Origin: CALMFG01 sp963666035
GTDB lineage: Bacteria > Bacillota > Clostridia > Christensenellales > CALMFG01
DNA length: 64,000 nucleotides
Direction: 5' to 3'
Assembly: GCA_963666035.2 (NCBI GenBank)
Contig: CAXXJI010000019.1
Location: forward strand, 253,503-317,502
A program made the translations under genes and the position numbers. The notes beneath the pieces were generated by a model, which saw only the letters and a list, made by a program, of their open reading frames with translations, had not been told where the DNA came from and did not search any database. Shown here piece after piece: positions 8,780 through 17,216 of this stretch; positions within the stretch are counted from its first letter, which is position 1; every line of letters begins with the position of its first letter.

Positions 8780-9921
8780 GACCGATCCCCTGCAGTTCCC
8801 TGTTCCATGTCTTGATCAATAGTTTTCGCCACAATGCCAGCCAGCCCTCGCCGCATCAGGTCCAGCTTTTCTGGATTACCCACATGAAATCCCTCTCGGT
8901 AGTCGTCCTCTCCAATTCCTAAATCATATGCGTATCTTGTATAACAAACATTATCGTAATTATCTTCAACGGTTTGGCATATTTCATTCATTACCACACC
9001 CAACGGTTTGTCTTCATATATGAAATCGCCGTACAATGCTTCACTGACTGGTAAATCCAGAATAACCAAAGTTATTCCCTTTTTATCACATACCCTTGCA
9101 ATCTCACCAAGCGTTAACTCAAAACGATCAATTGAATCTGCGTTAATTTGGCCCAGGATACGTCTGATGTTGGAAACCTTGTCTTCCAGTTCTGCACCAG
9201 TCATTCGATAATCATAACTATCCGCTTCATAATCGGTTTCAGTTTGTGTTTGCGTTTCTTTTATGCCCAAAATATCCGCAAAAAAAAGCTTGTCCAATCC
9301 CCGCGTCACAAGATCGTTAAAGACGATATGGTGCGCAAACGGCAAAGCTCTCACTTTCTCTGGAAAGCTGTCCCGAGTCCTCCAAAAACCTCAGAGTTTC
9401 TGTGTTGTCCAGCGGATAGCGCGACAGATCCATCGCTTCCACAAAGCGCCGATAGGTTATGCCGATAATCAGCGTCCCCCCGTCCTTCCGGCAGGTTGTT
9501 TAAAAGCAGCAGCGCCTCAGACATCTTCTGACCATCAGCGGTTAAATCGACAAATGTAAAATCTGTATCCGTGTCCCGAGCAAGATAATCTGCAAATTTG
9601 ATTGTTCCATTGGTTAGGAAAAAAGAAGTGGACCCCGCCCATCAGATAGACCGGATAATTGCCGTCCCCTTCAAATTTCTGCTGATAGGTGTTATATGTT
9701 GCGCGAGATGCATAATCATCCGTTCCGCTAATATCAAACTGGTTTTGCGTCAAATTCAAATAAAGCCCGTTTTTTATTGAACGATCCACAAGCAAGCATA
9801 ACCCCAAAGATAGAATCAACGCAATGATAATGATAATAAAACTGTTCTTTTTCAAACCTCTTTTAAAAGCAGTTTTGTTGTCTTCCAATATCACTTTTCC
9901 TTCGCCTTTCGTTTCTGGCAC
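8776..9921 (-). CDS. DltD-like SGNH acyl transferase, broken by three single-base insertions
   Basis: Membrane-anchored transferase or hydrolase that should receive the acyl group outside the cell and put it on a polymer. It has an N-terminal anchor (FIIIIIALILSLGLCLL), then NYPVYLMGG. An extra G in the run at 9633-9636 hides the continuation STSFFLTNGTIKFADYL, so the GGS nucleophile motif spans the break. Further extra G bases lie in the runs at 9476-9481 and 9372-9374. Removing all three gives one 380-aa protein ending with EDDYREGFHVG, which supplies the Asp and His of the triad. Length fits DltD. First gene of the operon with the microprotein and MBOAT. All three indels extend G runs, so sequencing error is likely. 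Confidence 0.75.
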
Positions 9922-10160
9922 TTTTTTCTCAGCATTTCCGCGAAGTTAAACCTAGTTCTTCCCGCCGCAAATCTCTTGCTGTAATCTTTCATATTATAAA
10001 ATAGCCTTTGTATAAAAGCAACCGACAATCCCCTTATGTTTGCAGTCAGCATCAATTAAAAGTAAAATAATAGATATTTTATATGTATAATGGTATAATG
10101 CCTTAATCATTATGTGTCCGGATTGATTTTATTAAACCCATTAGGAAGGGTGTTTTACCC

Positions 10161-10953
10161 ATGTTGCCTTATCTTTATATTGCAAAGATAAAAATTAAAT
10201 CAGCGCTGGTATACCAATTCAATGTGGTTTTTACCATCATGCTCCAGAGTATCATCCTGTTTGCAAACGCTTTTTTTTTGGATCGCCATTTACGGCGGAA
10301 AAAGCACTGCTATGGGTGTCAGCCAATCAAGCATGTTAAGCTATGTCGTGATGTCCGCTTTTATCGGCAGCCTCTTTACGCACGAAGTCGAGGAACGCAT
10401 TGTCCGAAGTGTTCGCAAAGGCAGCATTGCACTGGATATGCTAAAACCGGTCAACCTTTTCGGCATCTTTCTAGCCGAAGATATTGGCGGTATCTTTGTG
10501 GCCCTGTTACAGCGCGCCTTACCCCTTTTGGTGCTCTCCTGCCTGTTCATCCAAGTTCCGGTTCCGGCGTCCGGCTTGCACCTTCTGTTGTTTTTGGCCA
10601 GTTTCATATTAAGCTATGCAATCAACTGGCTCTTTGCGGCCATCTTTGGTATGTGGGCTTTCACCGCCATTTCTCTCGGCCCCATGCGCTCGGTCAAGAA
10701 TCATCTGGTCATCATGCTTTCGGGCAGCATCGTGCCGCTGTGGTTTTTCCCGGATTGGCTCAAGAATGCATTAGAACTTTTGCCGTTCCCTTATATCTAT
10801 CAGCTGCCGCTTTCCATCTTTATCGGCCGATACGATGTTAACATACTGCTCTATCAAATGATGATCCAAGGCGTATGGGTATGTCTTTTGTTTTTGCTTT
10901 TCACTTTTATAAAAAGACGAGCTGTTGGCAGAGTCATGGTGCAGGGGGGGTAA
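10161..10953 (+). CDS. ABC-2 type permease (COG4587-like), one +1 break
   Basis: First of a three-gene ABC exporter. Six or so hydrophobic spans; the frame from the ATG at 10161 (MLPYLYIAKIKIKSALVYQ) breaks in a run of nine T at 10271-10279 and continues as FWIAIYGGKSTAMGVSQSSML. With eight T the product is 263 aa, the normal length for this permease family. The segment EERIVRSVRKGSIALDMLKPVNLF is the cytoplasmic loop typical of these proteins. One base separates its stop from the next start. The family occurs as two different permeases plus one ATPase and is thought to export lipids, drugs or glycan-related molecules. Cargo unknown; the neighbouring acylation locus hints at an envelope component. 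Confidence 0.75.
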
Positions 10954-10954
10954 T

Positions 10955-11768
10955 ATGGATCGTATCAAACACTACTATTCGGTGGGTACACTGTACCTAA
11001 AACAATCCCTGCAAAGGAGCCTTGAATACCCGGTCAATCTGTTCGGATGGTTTTTTCTCCAACCTTATGCAGTTTGGCATCGGCTTTGCAATTATCAAAT
11101 TTGTTGTAGACCAATTTGGCACACTGCAGGGTTGGAATTTTGCGGAGCTCGCTTTTCTCTATGGGCTTTCGGTATTAAGCCATGGAGTCTCTGTGGTACT
11201 GTTCGTCCAGACATGGTATCTTGGATATTTAATTGTGGAAGGGGATCTGGATATTTTTCTGCTCCGACCTTTAAATGTCCTGTTTCAATTTTTGTTTATG
11301 GATTTCAATTTGGTCGGCCTTACCGACCTGATACCGGGAACCATTATTTTTATCTATGGCTGTAACCAGCTGAATTTCTCGTGGTCATGGCTAAGCTTCC
11401 CGCTGCTTTTGCTGGTCATCATCGGCGGGGCTCTCATTCGGGGCTCAGTATGGATAGTTTTGGGTTCTATATCCTTTTGGCGGAAAAACCGAGGCAGTTT
11501 TGTTGTCCTGACCATGCAGTTGTATGATAAAACCACCATGTATCCGTTGAGCATCTATCCCAAAGCCTTACAGATGATCTTCACTGTCGTGCTCCCATTG
11601 GGCTGGATCGCATTTTATCCGGCTGGATATTTTTTAAGTAAACCCTCGCCATTCTATTTCCCCGCCAGCATCCCTCTGATCACATTCGGGATAGGTATCA
11701 TATGCTTTTTGGGTGCGTGTCTCATGTTCTGGCTTGGATTAAAGCGGTACGAAAGTGCGGGAACATAA
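10955..11768 (+). CDS. ABC-2 type permease (COG3694-like), one +1 break
   Basis: Second permease of the exporter. The ATG at 10955 overlaps the end region of the first permease and starts MDRIKHYYSVGTLYLKQSLQ. The frame breaks in the six-T run near 11052-11057 and resumes as FSNLMQFGIGFAIIKFVVDQ. With one T removed the product is 270 aa with six predicted spans, the family norm. The central loop VEGDLDIFLLRPLNVLFQF matches the conserved LxxxLLRPLN type segment of these permeases. It probably forms a heterodimer with the preceding gene product, driven by the ATPase that follows 49 bp later. Confidence 0.75.
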
Positions 11769-11817
11769 GAATGTATACTATTCAACAAAGTCTAAGCGTT
11801 TATGGAGGTGACTTGCT

Positions 11818-12790
11818 GTGCCTGTTATCGAAGTAAAAAACATCGTCAAAGAATTCAAGGTTGTTCGACGCGAAAAAGGCCTTAAAGGCGCCGTAAAAAG
11901 TCTGTTTCGGCCGGTGCGTGACGTGGTTAAGGCCGTCGACGATATCAGCTTTTGTGTCAACGAGGGTGAAATTGTCGCCTACATCGGTCCAAATGGAGCA
12001 GGTAAAAGCACCACAGTTAAGATGATGTCCGGCATCCTCACCCCCACTTCGGGCGAAATTTTAATCAATGGGGTGTCTCCGCAGAAGGACAGAAAACATG
12101 TAGTCAAAGATTTGGGTGTGGTGTTTGGGCAAAGAACTCAGCTCAACTGGGACTTGCGTCTGGGAGAAAGCTTTGAACTTTTGCGGCGTATCTATCAAAT
12201 CGATGAAGCGGTCTATACGGAAAACCTTCGAATCATGGATGAGATTCTCGGCATCAATGAACTGACTTCCACGCCGGTCCGTCAGCTTTCGCTGGGCCAG
12301 CGCATGCGGGGTGACCTAACCGCGGCCATGCTCCATTCCCCGTCCGTACTTTTTTTTGGATGAACCCACCATCGGACTGGATGTGGACGCCAAAAACGCC
12401 ATTCGAAAATTCATTAAAGACATCAATCAAACCCGGAAAACAACTGTCATTTTAACGACGCACGATCTGGGTGATATCCAGGAACTTTGCGACCGGGTGA
12501 TCATCATCAATAATGGAAAATTGATTGAAGATGGCTCATTAACATCACTGGTCGATAAGATTGCACCCTATCGACATTTGATTGTGGATTTTTATAAAGA
12601 GACCAATATCCAGCATCCCAAAGCCGAGGTGGTTTCCGTAAAAGGCCAACGGACGACCTATCGATTCTGGAAAAAAGATATCACGGCTGCTGCGTTGATT
12701 GAGGATTTATCGCGCGCGGCTTCCATTATGGATATCAGCCTCAAGGAAGCCGATATTGAAGATATTATCAGCATTGCTTACAAAGGCTAA
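11818..12790 (+). CDS. ABC transporter ATPase (COG4586-like), one +1 break
   Basis: ATPase of the exporter. GTG start 5 bases after GGAGGTGA. The N-terminus VIEVKNIVKEFKVVRREKGLKGAVKSL is the insertion-bearing start typical of this subfamily. Walker A is GPNGAGKST, the Q-loop is in LGVVFGQRTQLNWDL, and the signature is LSLGQRMRGDL. The Walker B strand breaks in an eight-T run at 12351-12358 and continues LDEPTIGLDVDAKN, then TTHDLGDIQELCD (H-loop). With seven T the product is 323 aa, the family length. It works with the two preceding permeases. The break inside Walker B would be fatal if real. Confidence 0.82.
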
Positions 12791-12897
12791 ATGATATAGA
12801 TAAACCGGCGACCCATGTGTTATTCATATTGGTCTATCTCTATTTCATGCTGCTTTGCAATACTTATTTCCACAACCAGGGCTAACTACAAAATAAA

Positions 12898-12927
12898 TTG
12901 ACCAATGGTTATTTTTGGTGTTATGAT
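12898..12927 (+). promoter_or_regulatory. Sigma-A type promoter for the DUF975 gene
   Basis: TTGACC at 12898-12903 and TATGAT at 12922-12927 with an 18-bp spacer, about 30 bp before the ATG at 12961. The start has a TAGGAGG ribosome binding site. It implies separate transcription from the exporter operon. Confidence 0.55.
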
Positions 12928-12960
12928 ATTTTTGTATTAATTAATTTTTAGGAGGCATAT

Positions 12961-13593
12961 ATGATTAGTAAAGTCTATAACCATGCTCTTGATATATTAA
13001 AGAGTAAGCCGTTTAAGCTGTGGGGTCTCTCATTATTAGCCATACTGTTGGCCGCACTTGTAGAGATTTTTGCTGTTCTGCCAATTATATCTATCCCGGT
13101 TTCGGTCACAATTTCCGCCGGTATGCTTTTGGTTTATCTTGACGGTTATAAAGGAAAGGACGTGGATTCCAAGCAGCTTTTTGCAGGCTTTAAATCCTTC
13201 GCGCGCATCGCGGGCGGTATGCTGTGGATGATGCTATGGATTCTTATTTGGGCGCTGATTCCCATTGTCGGTATTGTGTTTGCCATTATTAAATCATATG
13301 AATATCGGTTTACACCCTATATTCTGTTCACACAACCTGAAGTTTCTGTGTTCGACGCGCTGAAGCTTTCTATGAAGCAGACCGAAGGATATAAAGGTAC
13401 GATGTTTGGTGCGGATATGATTATTGTCGGAATTGTTCTGGCTGTAGAATTGGTAATCTATCTTCTAGGTTTTATTCCTTTTGTTGGCCCTGTTTTAGTT
13501 CTTTTGATCGCGCTCCCGTTTTTCATGGTGCTACCGCTTTTCCAGGGTTTGGTCCATGCTGGATTATATATTGAAATCACCGAAAACAAATAA
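12961..13593 (+). CDS. DUF975-type integral membrane protein
   Basis: Protein of 210 aa with five or six hydrophobic segments, of the DUF975/YesL-like class of small Gram-positive membrane proteins. Typical features are an early amphipathic segment (SKVYNHALDILKSKPFKLWGLSL), the conserved polar stretch YEYRFTPYILFTQPEVSVFDALKLSMKQTEGYKG between spans (given here as a description of its order: aromatic-rich, then ALxxS.k.t.G.K), and long Leu/Val/Ile runs. It has its own promoter and a strong terminator behind it, so it is monocistronic. No function is established for the family; some members lie near stress or envelope genes. Confidence 0.65.
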   Translation: MISKVYNHALDILKSKPFKLWGLSLLAILLAALVEIFAVLPIISIPVSVTISAGMLLVYLDGYKGKDVDSKQLFAGFKSFARIAGGMLWMMLWILIWALIPIVGIVFAIIKSYEYRFTPYILFTQPEVSVFDALKLSMKQTEGYKGTMFGADMIIVGIVLAVELVIYLLGFIPFVGPVLVLLIALPFFMVLPLFQGLVHAGLYIEITENK

Positions 13594-13627
13594 GTATGAT
13601 CCTGCTAAATCATTAATATAATCTTTG

Positions 13628-13662
13628 AAGGCTCTGGTATTATCCCAGAGCCTTTTAGTTTT
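13628..13662 (+). terminator. Intrinsic terminator
   Basis: AAGGCTCTGG and CCAGAGCCTT form a perfect 10-bp stem around a 7-base loop, followed by a T-rich tail. It ends the DUF975 gene and lies 11 bp from the end of the convergent membrane protein gene. Confidence 0.85.
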
Positions 13663-13672
13663 CCACTGATGA

Positions 13673-15235
13673 TTAGTTATCTTTTTTCCCTAAGTGCTTA
13701 GCAAACGCACTGTAATGATAGCCAGTTGACATAAAGTTTGTATATAAAGTAGAGGGATCATCTGCGCCGCAATCTGAAAATGTTTTAATGTCATCCGCAA
13801 CGACGCTCAACTTTTTCTCATGTGCCACGGCGGTGAACGCACGGATATAATCGAACACCGGTGTAAAACTGCCCAAAATCAGCGCAACAATCAAAACCAT
13901 CGCCGGTAGCTTTTTTCTTAATAAAGCTTTCGGCCCTTCGCCAGAATGCTTTGGCTGCATGATATTCTGATTAATATATTCGATGACCATCACGGCTAAC
14001 ACAACCAATGCCGGAATGGACGCCCGCATCGCGAAATCCACTCTCCCTGCCATTTGAAACATGCCGATGAGACAAAGCGAAAGCACGCAGATCCAAAACA
14101 ACAAGTTTTTGTGATTTCCCTGCCATAGCACAGCGGTATAAATTCCAAACTCCAGCAGACAAAAGAGTACATATAACAGGATACTCTGATAAAGCGGCAA
14201 AAAATCCTGCCCGATATATATCTGAATCAGGCGGTTGGCTGTCCCTTCGGAGACACTGCCGTTCGAGGCAAAAAACAGAGCAAAAACCGGAAAGACAAAA
14301 AGTAGGGCTACGATATTTTGGAAGCTGAACAATTGTTTTAAGAAGTCTGAAAATCGGTGCGCACGTCGTTCTTTCACTGCGAAAACGATGGCATAAACCA
14401 CCAAAAACGGCAACAACCCAATGAAGGGAAAAGGAGAATATGAAAAGGCAAGAAAGCCTATAAACGCAAAGTTGACAACGCTTTTCTCCTGTATCAGCAA
14501 GAGCATCAAAAGCCATGCCGGCACGGATTGATTGAAAACGTAAGATAATTGCGTGGCGTTCGCGCTGTATTGATAGAAATAGGCCCACCATTCGAGATCA
14601 TTAGATTGTCCTTGTTGAACAGCTAAAAACCCGATGATATCCAATCCACTAAAGAGTATAAAAACCAGAACCGTGATAAGAATACGCCAAAAAGAAAATG
14701 CTCTGACTTTAATCATCAACATCAGAAAAGTTAAGGAAACCAGCAGTGATGTCCAAACATATAGGAAGATGTTGCCCGCCAACCATGCCGCGTCCGCACC
14801 CAAAGCAAGCATTGTCAATTTAGCAATGCCGGCCGGAACCAGCCAATACGTTAAGTAATAAACCAGTGTTGTATTTGAGTGCTCATATTGTACCGGCCAT
14901 GGGAGATTGATTAGGTCTCTGAAAACCGCGTTTCTAAAGTGATAATCGGAAGTCTGATAGAAGAATCCACCCTGCCCCGCCAAAAAGCACCACAGCATTG
15001 CGGCAAAAATTATAAACGCCAATCCGCTCCGGCTTACTTCAACCGCATCATTTTCTATTAAGGTTTTTTCTTCCGCCAAATACTCGCGAATAATAACAAC
15101 CAGTGAAATAATCATCAACATAGCCAACGGTAGGGCCAGAAGCAATCTTACCCATCCAAAAAGAAACATGACAATCGGTAACGATAACACGATATAAACC
15201 GTCGATTTTATTTGGCGATAATCAATTCTTATCAT
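13673..15235 (-). CDS. Polytopic membrane protein, GT-C glycosyltransferase-like
   Basis: Protein of 520 aa with about 12 predicted spans and no recognised family motif. After the third hydrophobic segment a polar outer loop reads GGFFYQTSDYHFRNAVFRDL, with acidic and His/Arg residues close to the membrane. In the GT-C superfamily the catalytic Asp sits in just such a first outer loop, with the remaining spans forming a lipid-linked-sugar cavity. A C-terminal soluble tail of about 60 residues follows the last span (ASTLYTNFMSTGYHYSAFAKH region). It stands alone, convergent with the DUF975 gene. Glycosyltransferase function is an inference from topology; it could equally be an unrelated transporter-like protein. 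Confidence 0.4.
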   Translation of the reverse strand: MIRIDYRQIKSTVYIVLSLPIVMFLFGWVRLLLALPLAMLMIISLVVIIREYLAEEKTLIENDAVEVSRSGLAFIIFAAMLWCFLAGQGGFFYQTSDYHFRNAVFRDLINLPWPVQYEHSNTTLVYYLTYWLVPAGIAKLTMLALGADAAWLAGNIFLYVWTSLLVSLTFLMLMIKVRAFSFWRILITVLVFILFSGLDIIGFLAVQQGQSNDLEWWAYFYQYSANATQLSYVFNQSVPAWLLMLLLIQEKSVVNFAFIGFLAFSYSPFPFIGLLPFLVVYAIVFAVKERRAHRFSDFLKQLFSFQNIVALLFVFPVFALFFASNGSVSEGTANRLIQIYIGQDFLPLYQSILLYVLFCLLEFGIYTAVLWQGNHKNLLFWICVLSLCLIGMFQMAGRVDFAMRASIPALVVLAVMVIEYINQNIMQPKHSGEGPKALLRKKLPAMVLIVALILGSFTPVFDYIRAFTAVAHEKKLSVVADDIKTFSDCGADDPSTLYTNFMSTGYHYSAFAKHLGKKDN

Positions 15236-15464
15236 TCCGTTTTCCTTTTTTGTGCTTTTTTATTAAAGTACACTATGGCCTGCAAAGATGTCAAGATCGA
15301 AGCAATTTGAGCAATTTGCATAGCATACCCCTCGTTTCGTGTCTATGCTTGCCGTTTTTGGCTTCATTTCTCATATCATATTACTGTAGCCGCGTAAATT
15401 ATCAACCCCAATGCGTCAGCAAAAACCCTCAGGTGGTTTGGAATCAAGAATATTTAAGGATGAT

Positions 15465-15497
15465 AAAAAGCTTTGCAGATCACAAAGCCTTTTTTTA
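15465..15497 (-). terminator. Bidirectional-looking terminator after the orphan sugar-binding protein
   Basis: GCTTTG and CAAAGC arms with a 7-base loop, five T following on the minus strand and eight on the plus. It lies 64 bp beyond the stop of the gene ending at 15561, so minus-strand use is expected. The rest of the 325-bp gap between 15236 and 15560 shows no coding signal. Confidence 0.55.
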
Positions 15498-15560
15498 ATC
15501 AATTTTGTCAGCATCTTTTTTCTGATGTTCCAAGTCCTTAAGCACAGTACGCCAAATCAA

Positions 15561-16664
15561 TTAGTAGCTGTTCGCATCCACAAAAATGGGGATTTCTAGG
15601 TATGAAGGCACATCAATCGCATCGTTGTTAAACCCAGCATTTGTTTCCACTCTGTCTCCCGACAATGCTTGCCAAATCATTATCATGGTCCGATCAACCA
15701 GTCTCTTTGTGTCCTTAATCACTGTCATGGACTGTTTGCCTTCAATGATGTTTTCGATGTTTTCTGATTCTCCGTCTTGACCTGTCAAAATCGGGAACGG
15801 TTTCCCCTCGGCACCATAGCCTGCAGCCTCCAAAGATGCCACGATGCCGCGCGCTAAACTGTCATTCGGGCAGAGTATTGCATCAATGTTTTCATCCGTG
15901 TAATAGGATTTCAACAGTTTATCCATTCTAATTTTTGCCTTGTCCGTCTCCCAGCCTGTCATCGCGACTTTTTTCCAGGCATCCTCTGTTTGGCCCTGGC
16001 CGGATTTAATCACTAAAGTCCCGCTCTTGATATATGGGGACAGTACATCCATAGCACCCTTAAAAAATAGCTGTGAATTATTATCATTTGGAGCCCCTGC
16101 AAAAACTTCCATCGTATATGACCCTCTATCTTCACCAGTCAGCCCCAGACTATCCACGATATATTGACCTTGAAGCGCCCCCGCAATTTCATTATCAAAA
16201 GCCACATAATAATCAATCGCATCCGTACCCATGACCAGCCGGTCAAACGCGATAATCAGTATACTTGCTTCCTTCGCCTTTTTAAGAACCGCAGACAGAG
16301 AGTATCCATCGACCGGCGCTACAATCAGCACATCAATGCCCTCCAAAATCATCTCTTCGATCTGCTTTTCTTGAGTGGCAGAATTATTATCCGCAAATCT
16401 TAAATCAACCGTTCCTCCTGCTTTTTCAATTGTGCCTTTCAATGTATTACCGTTGCCCTCCCAAGGGCCCATAAAATCAAGCGGTATTGAGATGCCGATA
16501 TGTCCTTCAATTCTTATCGGTGTGGGGGCTGTGGACGGAGTTGGTGTAGATGCCACGGTCGGGCTCGGTATTTTTAAATCATTTTCAAATACTGGATCCT
16601 CTTGATTGGTCACGCAACCTGTTAAAAACAAGCTTAAAAGCAAAACAGCCCAAATTTTTTTCAA
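15561..16664 (-). CDS. Xylose/multiple-sugar type ABC substrate-binding lipoprotein (orphan)
   Basis: Periplasmic-binding-protein type I lipoprotein, close to XylF and ChvE. The signal ends FLTGC. A Thr/Pro-rich linker follows (residues 30-50), then the binding fold: GISIPLDFMGPWEGNG, the VLIVAPVDGYSLSAVL segment, IIAFDRLV (sugar-contacting Asp-Arg), ILCPNDSLARGIV and LTGQDGESENIENI. No permease or ATPase lies nearby, so it may act with a distant transporter or as a sensor partner. The start is placed at TTG 16664 because GAGGTGA has proper spacing to it; the in-frame GTG at 16673 sits inside that ribosome binding site. About 367 aa. Confidence 0.85.
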   Translation of the reverse strand: MKKIWAVLLLSLFLTGCVTNQEDPVFENDLKIPSPTVASTPTPSTAPTPIRIEGHIGISIPLDFMGPWEGNGNTLKGTIEKAGGTVDLRFADNNSATQEKQIEEMILEGIDVLIVAPVDGYSLSAVLKKAKEASILIIAFDRLVMGTDAIDYYVAFDNEIAGALQGQYIVDSLGLTGEDRGSYTMEVFAGAPNDNNSQLFFKGAMDVLSPYIKSGTLVIKSGQGQTEDAWKKVAMTGWETDKAKIRMDKLLKSYYTDENIDAILCPNDSLARGIVASLEAAGYGAEGKPFPILTGQDGESENIENIIEGKQSMTVIKDTKRLVDRTMIMIWQALSGDRVETNAGFNNDAIDVPSYLEIPIFVDANSY

Positions 16665-16674
16665 CGCGATCACC

Positions 16675-17216
16675 TCGTTTATACTGATTTTTTACTTCTA
16701 TTTTCTATTTTTATAACCATATAATAGACTTTAGCCTCTAATTTGTCAATTTTTGTGATTGTGCGACAGTTCAGTTCTTACAAAGATTCTATAACAAATA
16801 TCGAGCATTTCTATGCTAATAACATGTTTCCTGAAGATACAATTGTTTATTTATAAAATTCCCCTTCTAAATCAACCTTTTTTTCTAATTCACAATTGAC
16901 GGTTAGATAGCAGTATTTTATAATTATTATACTGTTTATGAACTGACAGTCGCTTAAATCAAGTTCAGTTGAACCAAAAAATGAAATAGTGATATGCTCT
17001 AAATTCGGTTCACCCAAGAAGGCTGATTTTTAAGAGAACAAAAACTTACAACGTCAAGATCACTTAAAATCTATGACGAAATACTTATTTCAATGGTGAA
17101 AAACTAACCTGACAAATTAGCTTAGTAAAAAAGATAAATTAATACTATGATTTTCAAGGTGCAAATGTGCATCTTTTTTTGTACAAATTTTAATACTTTA
17201 TATGCGGAGGTGTATC
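16675..17216. other. 540-bp AT-rich intergenic region with a leader hairpin
   Basis: No coding signal on either strand. It must hold the promoters of both divergent genes. A hairpin at 17156-17175 (AAGGTGCA and TGCATCTT, one G-U pair, 4-base loop) is followed by seven T at 17174-17180, 36 bp before the PEP-synthase-like gene. A possible TACTAT -10 box at 17142 lies just ahead of it. GTTCA-GT-TGAAC at 16963-16974 is a small inverted repeat. The hairpin could be a terminator of a leader RNA or just the 5' end of the mRNA. No known riboswitch was recognised. Confidence 0.4.

Noticed and set aside
6282..12358. Programmed ribosomal frameshifting at the homopolymer breaks
   Set aside because: Breaks occur in unrelated genes at positions without slippery heptamers or downstream stimulators, and several per gene; sequence error is simpler.
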